64,000 nucleotides of DNA from Marisa cornuarietis (lineage: Eukaryota > Mollusca > Gastropoda > Architaenioglossa > Ampullariidae), in the NCBI GenBank assembly GCA_004794655.1, contig SMMW01000612.1, positions 1,513,501-1,577,500 on the forward strand. Reading direction: 5' to 3'. Of the stretch, positions 11,216 through 21,947 are shown piece after piece. A model generated the notes under the pieces. The model saw only the letters and a list, made by a program, of their open reading frames with translations, made no database searches and was not told the origin of the DNA. Positions within the stretch are counted from its first letter, which is position 1. Every line of letters begins with the position of its first letter. The translations under genes were made by a program, and so were the position numbers.

Positions 11216-11604
11216 CTTAAAAATTATGGCGAAATAAATGGTAAATTGTTTGCAGGAATCTTAGAGTATATAAAACTAAAGAAATTCTTGAAATGAAATC
11301 GAAATCGAAAAGGAAAGAATAAGTTATTGAATGGTGCAAATAATATTTAAGACCTTTTTGTTATGTTGTTTCTTAAGTATAGAATTGCTTGTGAAACACT
11401 TCATAACTTTCATCTTGAGAATATTACGCTGAATTTCAGAATAGGGAAATACAAACATCAAAAGCTCATTATAACATGTAAATCAGAATCAAAACGTAAC
11501 ACAAGGCATAAAAAAATCAAGCAGAGGTGATCCCATCAGCCTGTCAGGCGAATGGACATAACAGTGGTCAGGCATGTATCCGAAGTACTATACTATACTA
11601 TACT
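11216..11604. other. Short intergenic region ending in a pentanucleotide repeat
   Basis: No gene. The last 19 bases are ATACT-type repeats, into which the LTR retrotransposon is inserted. Confidence 0.7.
11233..11238 (+). terminator. Polyadenylation signal AATAAA
   Basis: Canonical hexamer shortly after the stop codon of the 10133 receptor. Confidence 0.45.
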
Positions 11605-12499
11605 TGTTATGAACATGTGTTACCACCCATGAACGTCGAAGTAACGAGGTTGTCGCCCTTGATTGAATAGCGATTATGACCCCTGGTTTGAATGTTGATA
11701 GGGGGCGTTGTGTAGAAATTGGAAGAGGAAGCAGACGTGAGAGTCTGGGAGAAAGAGGAATTTGGTACAGAGGTTGGAATTAATAGTACTGTGTGGATTA
11801 ATATTAACTGTGTGAAGAAATAGTAACTGTGTGGATAAATAGTAACTGTGTGGATACATATTAACGGTGTAAAGAAATATTAACTGTATGGAGAAAGAGT
11901 AACTGTGTGGAGAAATATTAACTGTGTGGTTCCTCGATTTATTAATTTTCTCAACTGCTGTGTGATCTCTTGAGAAGATCGTAGAACTGTGTGGAGAAAT
12001 ATTATCTGTGTGGTTCCTCGATTTACTAATTTTCTCAACTGCTGTGTGATCTCTTGAGAAGATCGTAGAACTGTGTGGATTTACCTACTGTGGAATTTTT
12101 ATTGACTTGGTCATTTGTCTGCCGTTAGACTGTCGGAGTTATTTGGTGAATGTAGGCTGTCCGTATGATCAACGCCAGAGAGCAAGACTGAAAGAGGGGA
12201 ACTGTTTGCCGTGTCGACCCCTTCCCCCCCCCAACAACAGAAGAAGAGAGAACTTGAAGGACTTTAATATAAACTGCTTAGATATATTTGTTTCGGTGCA
12301 AACTCAGTGTAGAATATTTGTGCTGAAGTTTTCTGTTGTTATTTAGTAAAGTATAGATTTACGTTCACCCGATTAATAGAAACGTTCGAGCCCATGTGCA
12401 GGTCTTTGTATTTTGTTGTGTGAAAGGACACGTGAAGAAGGCTGTGAGGTCAGTGTGTGTTGTGTGTGACCTGTCCACACTGTCCGTGCGTTCGTGACA
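11605..12499 (+). repeat. 5' LTR
   Basis: 895 bp, starting TGTTATGAACATG and ending GTGACA. It contains minisatellite-like 'aactgtgtgga' units (about 11813-11920) and two tandem copies of an 84-bp unit (11901-11984 and 11985-12068). A 79-codon open frame in it is not considered a gene. Confidence 0.97.
11901..12068 (+). repeat. 84-bp tandem duplication inside the 5' LTR
   Basis: Two copies of an 84-bp unit beginning 'aactgtgtggagaaatatta', with a third partial start at 12069. It is repeated identically at 18288-18455 in the 3' LTR. Confidence 0.9.
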
Positions 12500-12500
12500 T

Positions 12501-12518
12501 TGGTGACCCCGACGTGAT
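12501..12518 (+). other. Primer-binding site, tRNA-Trp type
   Basis: TGGTGACCCCGACGTGAT, one base after the LTR, is complementary over 18 bases to the 3' end of animal tRNA-Trp including CCA (from knowledge of the tRNA; the same site is used by avian sarcoma/leukosis viruses). Confidence 0.9.
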
Positions 12519-13262
12519 CTGTCGTGGGTTTGTTTCGTTTGGTACAGAGTCGGGTGAAAGTGGGTCTTCGATTCAGTGTTTGTGATTCCCCTGGGACTTA
12601 GTGGTAGAAGGTTGGCAGTTAATTATTTATCTTTGAGAATTTTTCAAAGCGGTTGTACTTATTTATATTTGCTCAGTGTTTAAGTGTTACATGTTGGGCG
12701 TGGTGCAGTTTCCCCGTCTCCAGCTTCACGGGTCTACGGGTGTGTAAAGTTCTACCCGTAGTAAGGAATTAGCCTCTGTTTCTACTTTGCCTCTCGTCTT
12801 TATTTTCCAAGCTCACTATTCTGTGTGAAAGTGTATGCAGAAACCGAAAGTGAGAGTGGATGTTCTCTATCCTGTAGTTATCTGTCTTGTTTTATTTTTA
12901 TAAAAAAAAAATAATTCTGGGCCTTGCGTGTTCACTTATTAATTTATGTGAAGTCATTGGATGTTTGAATAAGTTGTCGCCCTTGGATTATTTTGATGTA
13001 CTCGTACGGTACTTTAGGATTGTTAATAGATCTAGAAATCTGAGTGACTAGTTTTGAACAAGTTAAGACTGCTATTGATGTTATTTTGTAACCCAGTTGC
13101 ATTCCTTGAAGATAATTTTTTTTGCCTGATTGATGTTGACATGCCAGTAGCTTAGACTTATTGCAATTCTGGTTGTATTTTCTGCCTTATTAGAAGCTTA
13201 GATAGTAGGGTGCTCCCTTTTTGTAAACACACTAGAGTAATTGTGTTGGATAGGTGTTAACC
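12519..13262 (+). other. Untranslated leader of the retrotransposon
   Basis: About 740 bases between the primer-binding site and the gag start with no ORF. Presumably the packaging and 5' untranslated region (inference). Confidence 0.6.
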
Positions 13263-16200
13263 ATGGCTGAATCCGTTAGGGAGGTAGCCGACTTTATGAA
13301 AGAAGGACAACTGTTGGGATTGAAAGAAGAAGCCCTTACAAAGTATGTATTTCAGTGCATTGAAAGGCAGGACAGATATACAGAAAGATTAGCCAGAGAG
13401 AAAGAAGCAGAAAGATTAGCCAGAGAGAAAGAAGCAGAAAGATTAGCCAGAGAGAAAGAAGCAGAAAGATTAGACAGAAGAGATAAAGAAAAAGAAGCTG
13501 ACAGGATAGCTAAAGAAAAAGAAGCTGAAAGGGCCGCAAGAGAAAGAGAGGCCGAGCGTCAGTTCGAATTAGAGAAACTACGTTTAGAGAGAGAGACCGA
13601 TTCCAGCGCGACGAGGAGTAATGGGAACCAAACCCCAAAAGGACTCACACATAAACTCCCCGCCTTCAAAGAGGACGAAGACGATATCAACGCATTTTTG
13701 AATCGATTTGAGGCTCAGGCGCAGTCCCTTAAATGGACCAGAGATATCTGGCCATTACAAATCGCCACTTCTTTTCACGGAGAAGCCCTCCAGCTATATG
13801 ATAACCTATGTGTACAGGGCCCCGTGGATTATGATGTGCTCAAAAGAGAACTATTACTCAAGTTTCAGTGCACAGCCGAAGGATACAGAGAAAAATTTAG
13901 ATCGGTGAAACCCCAATCTCAAGAGTCAATGCATTCTTTTCAAGCCCGACTAATCGGATTGTTCAACAGGTGGATTGACTTATCCAAAGTCCAAAAAACT
14001 TATGAAGGATTGCATGATCTGCTAGTCAGAGAACAAATACTGCAAAGTGTATCTAGAGATTTAGCCGTATTTCTGAGAGAAAGAGATTTTCAGAACGCTA
14101 ATGAAATGATTGACAGTGCTGAACGTTATCGCCAAGCACACCCCCAGAAATCTCCGGCAAGACGAACAGAAACTATCATGTTCGCAAATGTGGGACAAGC
14201 CACTCCTCCTTCTTCACCGCCAGCTCGCCCAAAGCAGGACAGACACCAATTTACTTCTCCTCGATCTTCAAGACAACGAAATACTCCTCCCTACAGAAGG
14301 AATGAATCATGGAGGACTCCACCCCACTCCCCACCAATAAGAACAGTTCCGAAGGAAGCACCAACGACCATATATGATCGAAACAGCCCTTGTCATCCTG
14401 ATCGTTGGAAACCACCACGACGCTGCTTCAACTGTGGAGGACTTGGACATATAGCGAAGGTTTGTCCAAGCTATAGACCCCAAGATAACACAAATGGAAA
14501 TTGGAAAAATGAGAGCAACCCAACCCCAGCCAATGTTGCTATTATGTGTTCAGTCACCGACGAGGAGGAATTGGGTAAACTACATCTGTATCCAGGACGG
14601 ATTAGGGGACAGCAAGTTAAGGTGCTACGCGACTCAGGTGCAACCATCTCCGGTATACGAGCCTCCTTGGTTCAACCACAGGACCGACTGAACGGGAAAC
14701 AATCTTGTATTACCTTTGGTGGAAAGGTTGAAACCTTCCCTCTAGCACGTGTTCCAGTAGAGACACCTTTCTTCAGTGGAGACCTGAAATGTTGTGTCAT
14801 CGAAAATCCAGTTGTCGACCTAATCATTGGAAACGTGAGAGGTACAAAACGGGTGGTATTTGATGTACAAGAGAAAGAGTCAGAACTAACAGCAGCGGTT
14901 ACCACTCGCGCGCAATTCCAACGCCAGATGCAGGGACCTCAACCCATAACTCTACCACCAATTCAATGGGACATTAAGAGGAATGATCTAATTGCTCTAC
15001 AGCAGAGCGATCCCTCTCTCACAACAATAAAAGAGGTAGCACAAGATGAAGATCTAGCGAACAACCAGAAAGAGCACTTTTGCTACAAGAACAAGCTTTT
15101 GTATCGTCTCTTTCGGCAGTCAAACGAAGTTACTAGACAATTGGTAGTACCGACCACCCTGAGAAAGACCATTCTCCGACTTGCTCATGATAATCCATTA
15201 GCAGGCCATATGGGATGCAGAAGTACTTTGTACCGCATCAGAAGCAAGTTTTGGTGGCCCCATGTAAGGAAAGACACTAGAAATTACTGTAAAACCTGTG
15301 ACGTCTGTCAACGCACCACCGCTCCTGGTAGAATTCGACCGGTGCCTATGGTCAAGGTCCCAACCATAGAGGAGCCTTTCCTGAGAGTAGCAGTAGACTT
15401 AGTGGGACCCCTTCACCCACCATCAGAAGAAGGACACACCCACCTCTTGACTCTCATCGATGTAGCCACCAGATATCCAGAAGCCATACCCATCAAAAAG
15501 ATTGACACGGTCACAATAGCTGAGACTTTACTAACAATTTTCAGTAGGGTTGGATTTCCTCAGGAAATTCTTACCGACAGAGGTTCCCAGTTCACATCTC
15601 AACTGATGCAAGAAGTCATGAAGCTTCTATCCATTAAGACTTTGCATTCAACCCCGTATCACGCTCAAACAAATGGGTGTGTCGAACGATTTCATGGCAC
15701 GCTTAAACCCATGATTCGAAGAGTCATCGAAAAGGAACCAAGGCAATGGCATAGGTACATACCAGCTTTACTCTTCGGCTGTCGAGAGTCAGTGCATGCG
15801 TCCACCGGATTCTCACCGTTCGAATTGTTATACGGACGAAAGGTCAGAGGACCTATGGACCTTTTAGCAGCCCACTGGAAGGAAGAGCAACAAACCACTT
15901 CAGAAGAAAAATCTATCTTCCAGTACATTTTAGACCTAAAGGCAATCCTGCGGGAGACCCTGCACCAAGCCGCAGAGACCTCGGAAAATGCCAGAATAAA
16001 TAGCAAGCGATATTACGACAAAAAGACTGTACCACGTCAACTTAGGGAAGGAGACGAAGTATTGGTGCTAAGGCCCACGAAAGCAAACAAACTTCTAATG
16101 CAGTGGAAAGGACCTTATTTAGTAATACAGAAGCGCCATCCGGATTATGTGCTAAAAATTCAGAAGCAAGAGAAGACCTACCACATAAACATGCTGAAAC

Positions 16201-17903
16201 AATACCATCGACGTGAAGAAGTTCCATCAGCCCTCTTCACCTACAACATTGAGAACAGTTTCTTACCTTCTAAGCCGGTCCCTTCATGTCCTCTTCCTAT
16301 CCAATTCGACGACATCCTTTCCTCCCAATTCTGTCCGCAACACATGTCCAATCCCAAAGAACCTCACCAGCCACCTAGAATACCTATCATACCCATTTCC
16401 TGTAATGTGGCGATTCTTCAGCCACCCGAACCTTTTGATCCTGCAACCATACCAACAGTAACACCCACAGCTGGCGAAAGTGTCAAGGACATACAAATAG
16501 ACCCCGAATTACCATCTCCTCGACGACTGGAACTACAAGAAATCTTCAACCAATATGAAAATGTACTGACCACCCAACCAGGTTTGTTCCAAGGGAACGT
16601 GGAACATGAAATAAAACTGATAGAAGAAAGGGTAATAAAACAAAAACCCTACCCAGTCCCATTTGCTCTACAACAACAAATCGAGAGTGAAGTGGACTCT
16701 ATGTTAGAACTAGGAGTTATTGAACCATCCACCTCGCCATACTCGTCACCTGTTTTACTAGTAAAGAAAAGGGACGGAACGATGCGTTTCTGTGTGGATT
16801 ATCGAGCACTGAACCAAATCACCCAGTTTGATGCGGAACCCATCCCCGACCCGGAAGCCGTATACGTCAGTTTGGCGACTGCAAAATTTTTCACAAAAAT
16901 TGATCTAACAAAAGGGTATTGGCAAATTCCCGTTAAGAAGGAAGACCGTCCTAAGACCGCCTTTCAAATCACTAAAGGCCTCTTTCAGTGGACCAGAATG
17001 CCTTTCGGTTTAGTAACAGCTCCCGCCACGTTCGCCCGGGCTATGCGTTCACTACACTTGGAAAAACACGCCACTCGTCATTTCTTTGATGATTTACTCA
17101 CCGGAAGTGATGATTGGGAAAGTCATCTAATGCATCTCCAAGGAGTATTGAGGACTCTAGCCAAATTCCAACTGACAGCCAGGCCTTCGAAAATCAACGC
17201 CGGCTATCAACAAATATTATACCTAGGCCATCAGTTAGGACGAGGGATAATGAAACCTGATCGATCCCTTATTCAAAAGATTCTTGACATCCAGACTCCT
17301 AGGTCTAAGAAACAGATTCGATCTCTCATTGGACTCATTAGCTACTACCGAAGATACATCGCTAACTTCTCTGAAGTTATTGCACCGATATCGGATCTCG
17401 TGAAAGGAGACAGGCCCCGATCTATTCAATGGACTTCAAAGTGTAAATCTGCTTTAGAAAAGATCCAGGTTCTCCTCTCAAGCTATCCCATTCTGAGGCT
17501 ACCAGACTTTACATTGCCGTTCTTACTGCAGACTGACGCTAGTGCAGTAGGGCTAGGGGCAGTGTTGCTCCAACCCCATGATGACAGTTTCTTACCCGTC
17601 ATATATGTGAGTAGAAAATTACTGGATAGAGAGAAGAGATACAGCACAGTAGAAAGAGAGTGTTTGGCCATAGTATGGTCTGTTCTGAAGCTGTCTAGAT
17701 ATTTGTATGGGAGACAGTTTACCCTACATACTGATCACAAGCCCCTATCGTTCCTCACATCTAATCCTTATAAGAATGCCAGAGTGATGCGGTGGGCTTT
17801 AGCCCTCCAGGAGTTTAAGTTTGATATTCAGCCGATTAAGGGGACCACTAATAAATTAGCCGATGCCTTATCAAGGGCTGAAATGGATCAAGAAATTCCA
17901 TAG
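13263..17903 (+). CDS. Gag-Pol polyprotein (Gag-PR-INT-RT-RH) of the LTR retrotransposon
   Basis: One ORF of 1546 residues; the ATG at 13263 sits in ideal context (accATGg), although the frame is open three codons further. Layout: highly charged coiled coil with three to four ERLAREKEA-type repeats (about 40-115); capsid-like Gag region (about 125-310); CCHC zinc knuckle CX2CX4HX4C (388-401); aspartic protease DSGA (457-460) with a later LIIGN; integrase H2C2 zinc finger (about 642-690); integrase core with D712, D772 and E808 (exactly 35 residues between the last two); linker; RT with D1214 in KIDLTKGYWQ and FFDD (1274-1277); RNase H beginning near TDAS (D1425). No stop or frameshift separates gag and pol, so Gag:Pol ratio control must work some other way. 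The RT resembles Ty3/gypsy proteins, yet integrase precedes it. Confidence 0.96.
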   Translation: MAESVREVADFMKEGQLLGLKEEALTKYVFQCIERQDRYTERLAREKEAERLAREKEAERLAREKEAERLDRRDKEKEADRIAKEKEAERAAREREAERQFELEKLRLERETDSSATRSNGNQTPKGLTHKLPAFKEDEDDINAFLNRFEAQAQSLKWTRDIWPLQIATSFHGEALQLYDNLCVQGPVDYDVLKRELLLKFQCTAEGYREKFRSVKPQSQESMHSFQARLIGLFNRWIDLSKVQKTYEGLHDLLVREQILQSVSRDLAVFLRERDFQNANEMIDSAERYRQAHPQKSPARRTETIMFANVGQATPPSSPPARPKQDRHQFTSPRSSRQRNTPPYRRNESWRTPPHSPPIRTVPKEAPTTIYDRNSPCHPDRWKPPRRCFNCGGLGHIAKVCPSYRPQDNTNGNWKNESNPTPANVAIMCSVTDEEELGKLHLYPGRIRGQQVKVLRDSGATISGIRASLVQPQDRLNGKQSCITFGGKVETFPLARVPVETPFFSGDLKCCVIENPVVDLIIGNVRGTKRVVFDVQEKESELTAAVTTRAQFQRQMQGPQPITLPPIQWDIKRNDLIALQQSDPSLTTIKEVAQDEDLANNQKEHFCYKNKLLYRLFRQSNEVTRQLVVPTTLRKTILRLAHDNPLAGHMGCRSTLYRIRSKFWWPHVRKDTRNYCKTCDVCQRTTAPGRIRPVPMVKVPTIEEPFLRVAVDLVGPLHPPSEEGHTHLLTLIDVATRYPEAIPIKKIDTVTIAETLLTIFSRVGFPQEILTDRGSQFTSQLMQEVMKLLSIKTLHSTPYHAQTNGCVERFHGTLKPMIRRVIEKEPRQWHRYIPALLFGCRESVHASTGFSPFELLYGRKVRGPMDLLAAHWKEEQQTTSEEKSIFQYILDLKAILRETLHQAAETSENARINSKRYYDKKTVPRQLREGDEVLVLRPTKANKLLMQWKGPYLVIQKRHPDYVLKIQKQEKTYHINMLKQYHRREEVPSALFTYNIENSFLPSKPVPSCPLPIQFDDILSSQFCPQHMSNPKEPHQPPRIPIIPISCNVAILQPPEPFDPATIPTVTPTAGESVKDIQIDPELPSPRRLELQEIFNQYENVLTTQPGLFQGNVEHEIKLIEERVIKQKPYPVPFALQQQIESEVDSMLELGVIEPSTSPYSSPVLLVKKRDGTMRFCVDYRALNQITQFDAEPIPDPEAVYVSLATAKFFTKIDLTKGYWQIPVKKEDRPKTAFQITKGLFQWTRMPFGLVTAPATFARAMRSLHLEKHATRHFFDDLLTGSDDWESHLMHLQGVLRTLAKFQLTARPSKINAGYQQILYLGHQLGRGIMKPDRSLIQKILDIQTPRSKKQIRSLIGLISYYRRYIANFSEVIAPISDLVKGDRPRSIQWTSKCKSALEKIQVLLSSYPILRLPDFTLPFLLQTDASAVGLGAVLLQPHDDSFLPVIYVSRKLLDREKRYSTVERECLAIVWSVLKLSRYLYGRQFTLHTDHKPLSFLTSNPYKNARVMRWALALQEFKFDIQPIKGTTNKLADALSRAEMDQEIP
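13382..13470 (+). repeat. 27-bp tandem repeat encoding ERLAREKEA in Gag
   Basis: Three near-perfect copies of a 27-bp unit, then diverged copies. It extends the Gag N-terminal coiled coil; copy number may vary between insertions. Confidence 0.9.
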
Positions 17904-17978
17904 GGCTGTCAGATAATCTTTTCGTTAGAACGTAACAGTTCTATTATAGTTAGGCAAAAATGTGAACATTTTTTTTGT

Positions 17979-17991
17979 AGGAGGGGAGGAA
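17979..17991 (+). other. Polypurine tract
   Basis: AGGAGGGGAGGAA directly abuts the TG of the 3' LTR, the expected plus-strand primer. Confidence 0.9.
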
Positions 17992-18886
17992 TGTTATGAA
18001 CATGTGTTACCACCCATGAACGTCGAAGTAACGAGGTTGTCGCCCTTGATTGAATAGCGATTATGACCCCTGGTTTGAATGTTGATAGGGGGCGTTGTGT
18101 AGAAATTGGAAGAGGAAGCAGACGTGAGAGTCTGGGAGAAAGAGGAATTTGGTACAGAGGTTGGAATTAATAGTACTGTGTGGATTAATATTAACTGTGT
18201 GAAGAAATAGTAACTGTGTGGATAAATAGTAACTGTGTGGATACATATTAACGGTGTAAAGAAATATTAACTGTATGGAGAAAGAGTAACTGTGTGGAGA
18301 AATATTAACTGTGTGGTTCCTCGATTTATTAATTTTCTCAACTGCTGTGTGATCTCTTGAGAAGATCGTAGAACTGTGTGGAGAAATATTATCTGTGTGG
18401 TTCCTCGATTTACTAATTTTCTCAACTGCTGTGTGATCTCTTGAGAAGATCGTAGAACTGTGTGGATTTACCTACTGTGGAATTTTTATTGACTTGGTCA
18501 TTTGTCTGCCGTTAGACTGTCGGAGTTATTTGGTGAATGTAGGCTGTCCGTATGATCAACGCCAGAGAGCAAGACTGAAAGAGGGGAACTGTTTGCCGTG
18601 TCGACCCCTTCCCCCCCCCAACAACAGAAGAAGAGAGAACTTGAAGGACTTTAATATAAACTGCTTGGATATATTTGTTTCGGTGCAAACTCAGTGTAGA
18701 ATATTTGTGCTGAAGTTTTCTGTTGTTATTTAGTAAAGTATAGATTTACGTTCACCCGATTAATAGAAACGTTCGAGCCCATGTGCAGGTCTTTGTATTT
18801 TGTTGTGTGAAAGGACACGTGAAGAACGCTGTGAGGTCAGTGTGTGTTGTGTGTGACCTGTCCACACTGTCCGTGCGTTCCTGACA
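17992..18886 (+). repeat. 3' LTR
   Basis: 895 bp, same length as the 5' LTR at a constant offset of 6387, with three substitutions. The 84-bp tandem pair is at 18288-18455. Confidence 0.97.
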
Positions 18887-18943
18887 ATACTATACTATAC
18901 TATACTATACTATACTATACTATACTATACTATACTATACTAT
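18887..18943. repeat. (ATACT)n microsatellite, 3' side of the insertion
   Basis: About eleven ATACT units; about four more lie on the 5' side (11586-11604). This is the target of the LTR element. Confidence 0.97.
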
Positions 18944-20235
18944 TTCCTATGGTGTTAAAATGGACAAAACATCGCCCTCTAACGAGCTGTTTCATTGATA
19001 TAGTTTGTCTTGAAAATTAGTTCGTCGCAAGCTGCTTCCCGAAAAAGGTCATTTTCTTTGTTGTAGAATTGTGTTTGCACAATTATTATTTCTAATTCTA
19101 AGCCATCGATAAAACCAAAAATGAAAAAAGACGAAATGCAAAGCAAACACTAGAAAAAACATAGACGCCATTAAATTGTGCTGTTTGCCAGTACTGTCGG
19201 CAGCTCCGTGCAAAGGTCTCTACAAAGAGAAATGAGTGCGTGTGGACGGGCAAAGTTATCTTGCATAACTTCTGTAGACACAGGCTGTCACCCGTGCACA
19301 CACGCTCGCGCGCGCACCCACTTTCTCTGTCTCTCACTTTCTCATAACATGCATCAACGTGCATCTCGCGAGGACATTCAACAGAAGAACACAATGTTAA
19401 AAGGAAGCAATGTAATGAAAGCTCTACAATCGTAAAGGGCGAATATTGATGGTTACTTACCTGTTTGAAGAACACACGAAAATGTTTCTCTCGTTCTGAA
19501 GCGTTGACGAAAACATTACTTACGACTTCTTTTTAAAGAGAAATACCGCTAAATATATAATTAATTTTCATGAGAAAATTTTTTTGTGGATTCGCTTTTC
19601 CTGTTAACAACACATACAATAATAACAACAAAACATACAATAATAACAACAGCAATAGAAAAAAATGAACAAAGAAAGCGTTTTGAGGTCAAATGGTTTT
19701 CGGATTCTAACATTTCTTGTAATGGTCCAAAGAGTTTTTAGTAGATTGTATTCAACTGATGAGGCGGTTTTCATACAGTCATCATTGTGCGATGTTTTTG
19801 CATCGGAGACTCACCATATTCGTCGTTTTTCTTGGCCTGGCTAATTCTTTGCACGTTATTTTGTGGTCATAGTTTACTCGGCTGGATCCTTGTATATAGT
19901 ATCCTAATGACACGTTGGGACAGTAATATTACTAGAGAACTTTCTTCTACACCTTTGTAAGGCCTAAATTTTAGCATCGGTCTCGGTAACTGTTAGTGCG
20001 ACAGAACGAGGTTCATGTGTGGTTATTCCACGCTGGTCATGTTTACTGTTACAAAACTAATTGATGTCATATTCTTTCTTCGCAGTGTTTCAGTTATGTT
20101 ATCTAGTTGCTTTCTTATAGATTACACTTTATTACAAAAGATAATATGTGCTGTTTATGGTTCTTCCCACAAAACTCTACAAACACCAAGAACTGTTGAG
20201 TTTTGTACCTTTATATTGTGCATTGAATGTTCATT
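18944..20235. other. Intergenic, no recognised feature
   Basis: AT-rich with a short CA/CG stretch near 19295-19320. Open frames here are short and show no family match by eye. Confidence 0.5.
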
Positions 20236-20239
20236 TGTT

Positions 20240-20600
20240 CGGTTAGCTTCATCGTTGTCTGGGCCATGATAGATGCTACGATTTTGAAGCTAAAAGTGGC
20301 CATCACTTGGTGACAATAGAAAATGTACCACGAGTTACTCCTCCAGCCAGCAGGTGGTGATAACATCAATGTCTGTGCTTGTCTTGTGTGTCTCCCCACT
20401 AACCATGGTGTCATTTATAGTCAGACAAATCATGGTTGCGTTACTACTAAAAGACTCTGTACTGACTTTGAAGAAATCTTAGCTGTCGTTCATTCGACTA
20501 GTCATCTTCACAATAACATTCACTCTTTCGTCTATCATCGCCGCTCGTCAAGGTATCGGGACGTGCTCTGCAGTAAGTATACTCCAAAGACAAATGTTTG
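20240..20600 (+). pseudogene. Decayed receptor fragment (TM5 end, TM6, TM7)
   Basis: About 20252-20312 reads TILKLKVAITW followed by a stop, matching the TM5/ICL3 signature VVKLKAAMSWRQ of intact paralogues. About 20520-20570 reads NNIHSFVYHRRSSRYR, matching the TM7 and helix-8 signature (NSAFHMFIYYSRSSRF). TM6 between them is only vaguely recognisable. No TM1-TM4 was found upstream. Confidence 0.75.
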
Positions 20601-20604
20601 TTAA

Positions 20605-21913
20605 AAATCGTCATTGTGAACGTAAATGTTGCCCCGGATACCTTAAGGAAGTGTCAATCTCGCAGGTTTAGTGCTATGCAAACTGAAGAAAACTCATGTA
20701 GGAAAATAGTGAAGAACACCAATTCCACTAGGAAGACACACCCTTCCGCTTTGTCCAAATCATCTGTTACTGAAATCTGAATGATTTTTCTCTAGGAATA
20801 TAGTCTACAACGCTAATGCACTGACAACTATAAGTTTTTAGAAGTTGTACTAAACATTAATCAAAACAAAACTGTTACTGTAACTTGTAATTATTTTAAC
20901 GGACATATGGCTGATAGCAATGTACAAGGAACACAGTCAAGTAATGTCAGAGGTTTTCAATAAAACAAAGCCATCAGTGTCTTCTATAGCGTGATGTCCA
21001 TCAGAAAATTGACAAAATGCACCGAAAACGTGTTGTGAAATTTGGTAATTGATTCGATATACCATGTTAACCTTATGTTTGAGAAAAAAACTTTCAAGTG
21101 TAAATATTTCATGTATTAACGTCGTCAATAAAAACGGCGCAAATTTGTAAAATCAGAAAAGATTAAAAAAATTGATGTCGAACAAATATCTGCACAGACT
21201 AGCATAGTGTTTTTTCTGTCTCCTTAATGACAAGCTTAAGTGTAAATATGTACAAGCACGTTTCGCAGTAAATGTAGTGTAGAGAGAAGAAAAAAATGTG
21301 TATGTTGTGTATTAACAAGGAGTATACGAATCATTAAAAGTACACGGTATCGTATCCTACCTATTTCATCATAGAGAGATTTAACCAGCAGGGATTCTTC
21401 ATCGCATTGTTACTACAAGAACTGTAACTGAAAAACCGAATTCGGAAAACTTTTCCGTCCTTTCGAGAAAGTGATTTACTACAAAGACCGCGTCCTAATA
21501 TTCTTGTAAACACAAACACAATCGCACAAACATTTTCAAGGAATATGCGTGCGGTTTAATAGTATCCTTCGATTTGAAGCACGGCAGTTTCTAGAAAGGT
21601 CTGGGGGTGTGGTTGGCTCACTGGGAAATAAAACTATGCTGCCTAATATATACGAATGTTTGCGTAGGTTTGTGTGGTATCGCAAACCGTTTAGGGCAGG
21701 TCTTAGTGGCAAAATTTGTCATCCGCTACATTTAATCAGTTGCTATTACTGGCGACAAGTAGCGGCAAAACTTCCTAACCAGCTATCATTAGTCAGATAA
21801 ATAAATGAATGAACGAACAAATCAAAAGCCATTTTAAACATGCAAACAATCAAAACATTGCTGTGCTTTTTATGGCCATGTACTGGCTTACTATAAATAT
21901 CTCTCTTTCTCTC

Positions 21914-21947
<34 letters not shown>

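Larger units (their letters stand above)
11605..18886 (+). mobile_element. Complete Gmr1-like LTR retrotransposon (integrase before RT), 7282 bp
   Basis: Two direct 895-bp LTRs (11605-12499 and 17992-18886) flank a single Gag-Pol ORF. The LTRs begin TG and end CA and differ at only three positions (12280/18667, 12440/18827, 12494/18881), so the insertion is recent. The flanks are ATACT on both sides, a 5-bp target-site duplication within an ATACT microsatellite. The tRNA-Trp-type primer-binding site is at 12501-12518, and a polypurine tract at 17979-17991 abuts the 3' LTR. Domain order is Gag, protease, integrase, RT, RNase H, unlike ordinary Ty3/gypsy elements. No envelope-like ORF is present. 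All catalytic residues checked are present, so it looks potentially active (inference). Confidence 0.96.

Noticed and set aside
12107..12346. 79-codon open frame repeated identically at 18494-18733
   Set aside because: Lies wholly inside both LTRs, so its duplication is explained by the LTRs. No domain or good start context.
11605..18886. Endogenous retrovirus with envelope
   Set aside because: No ORF after RNase H; only about 90 bases separate the pol stop from the 3' LTR.
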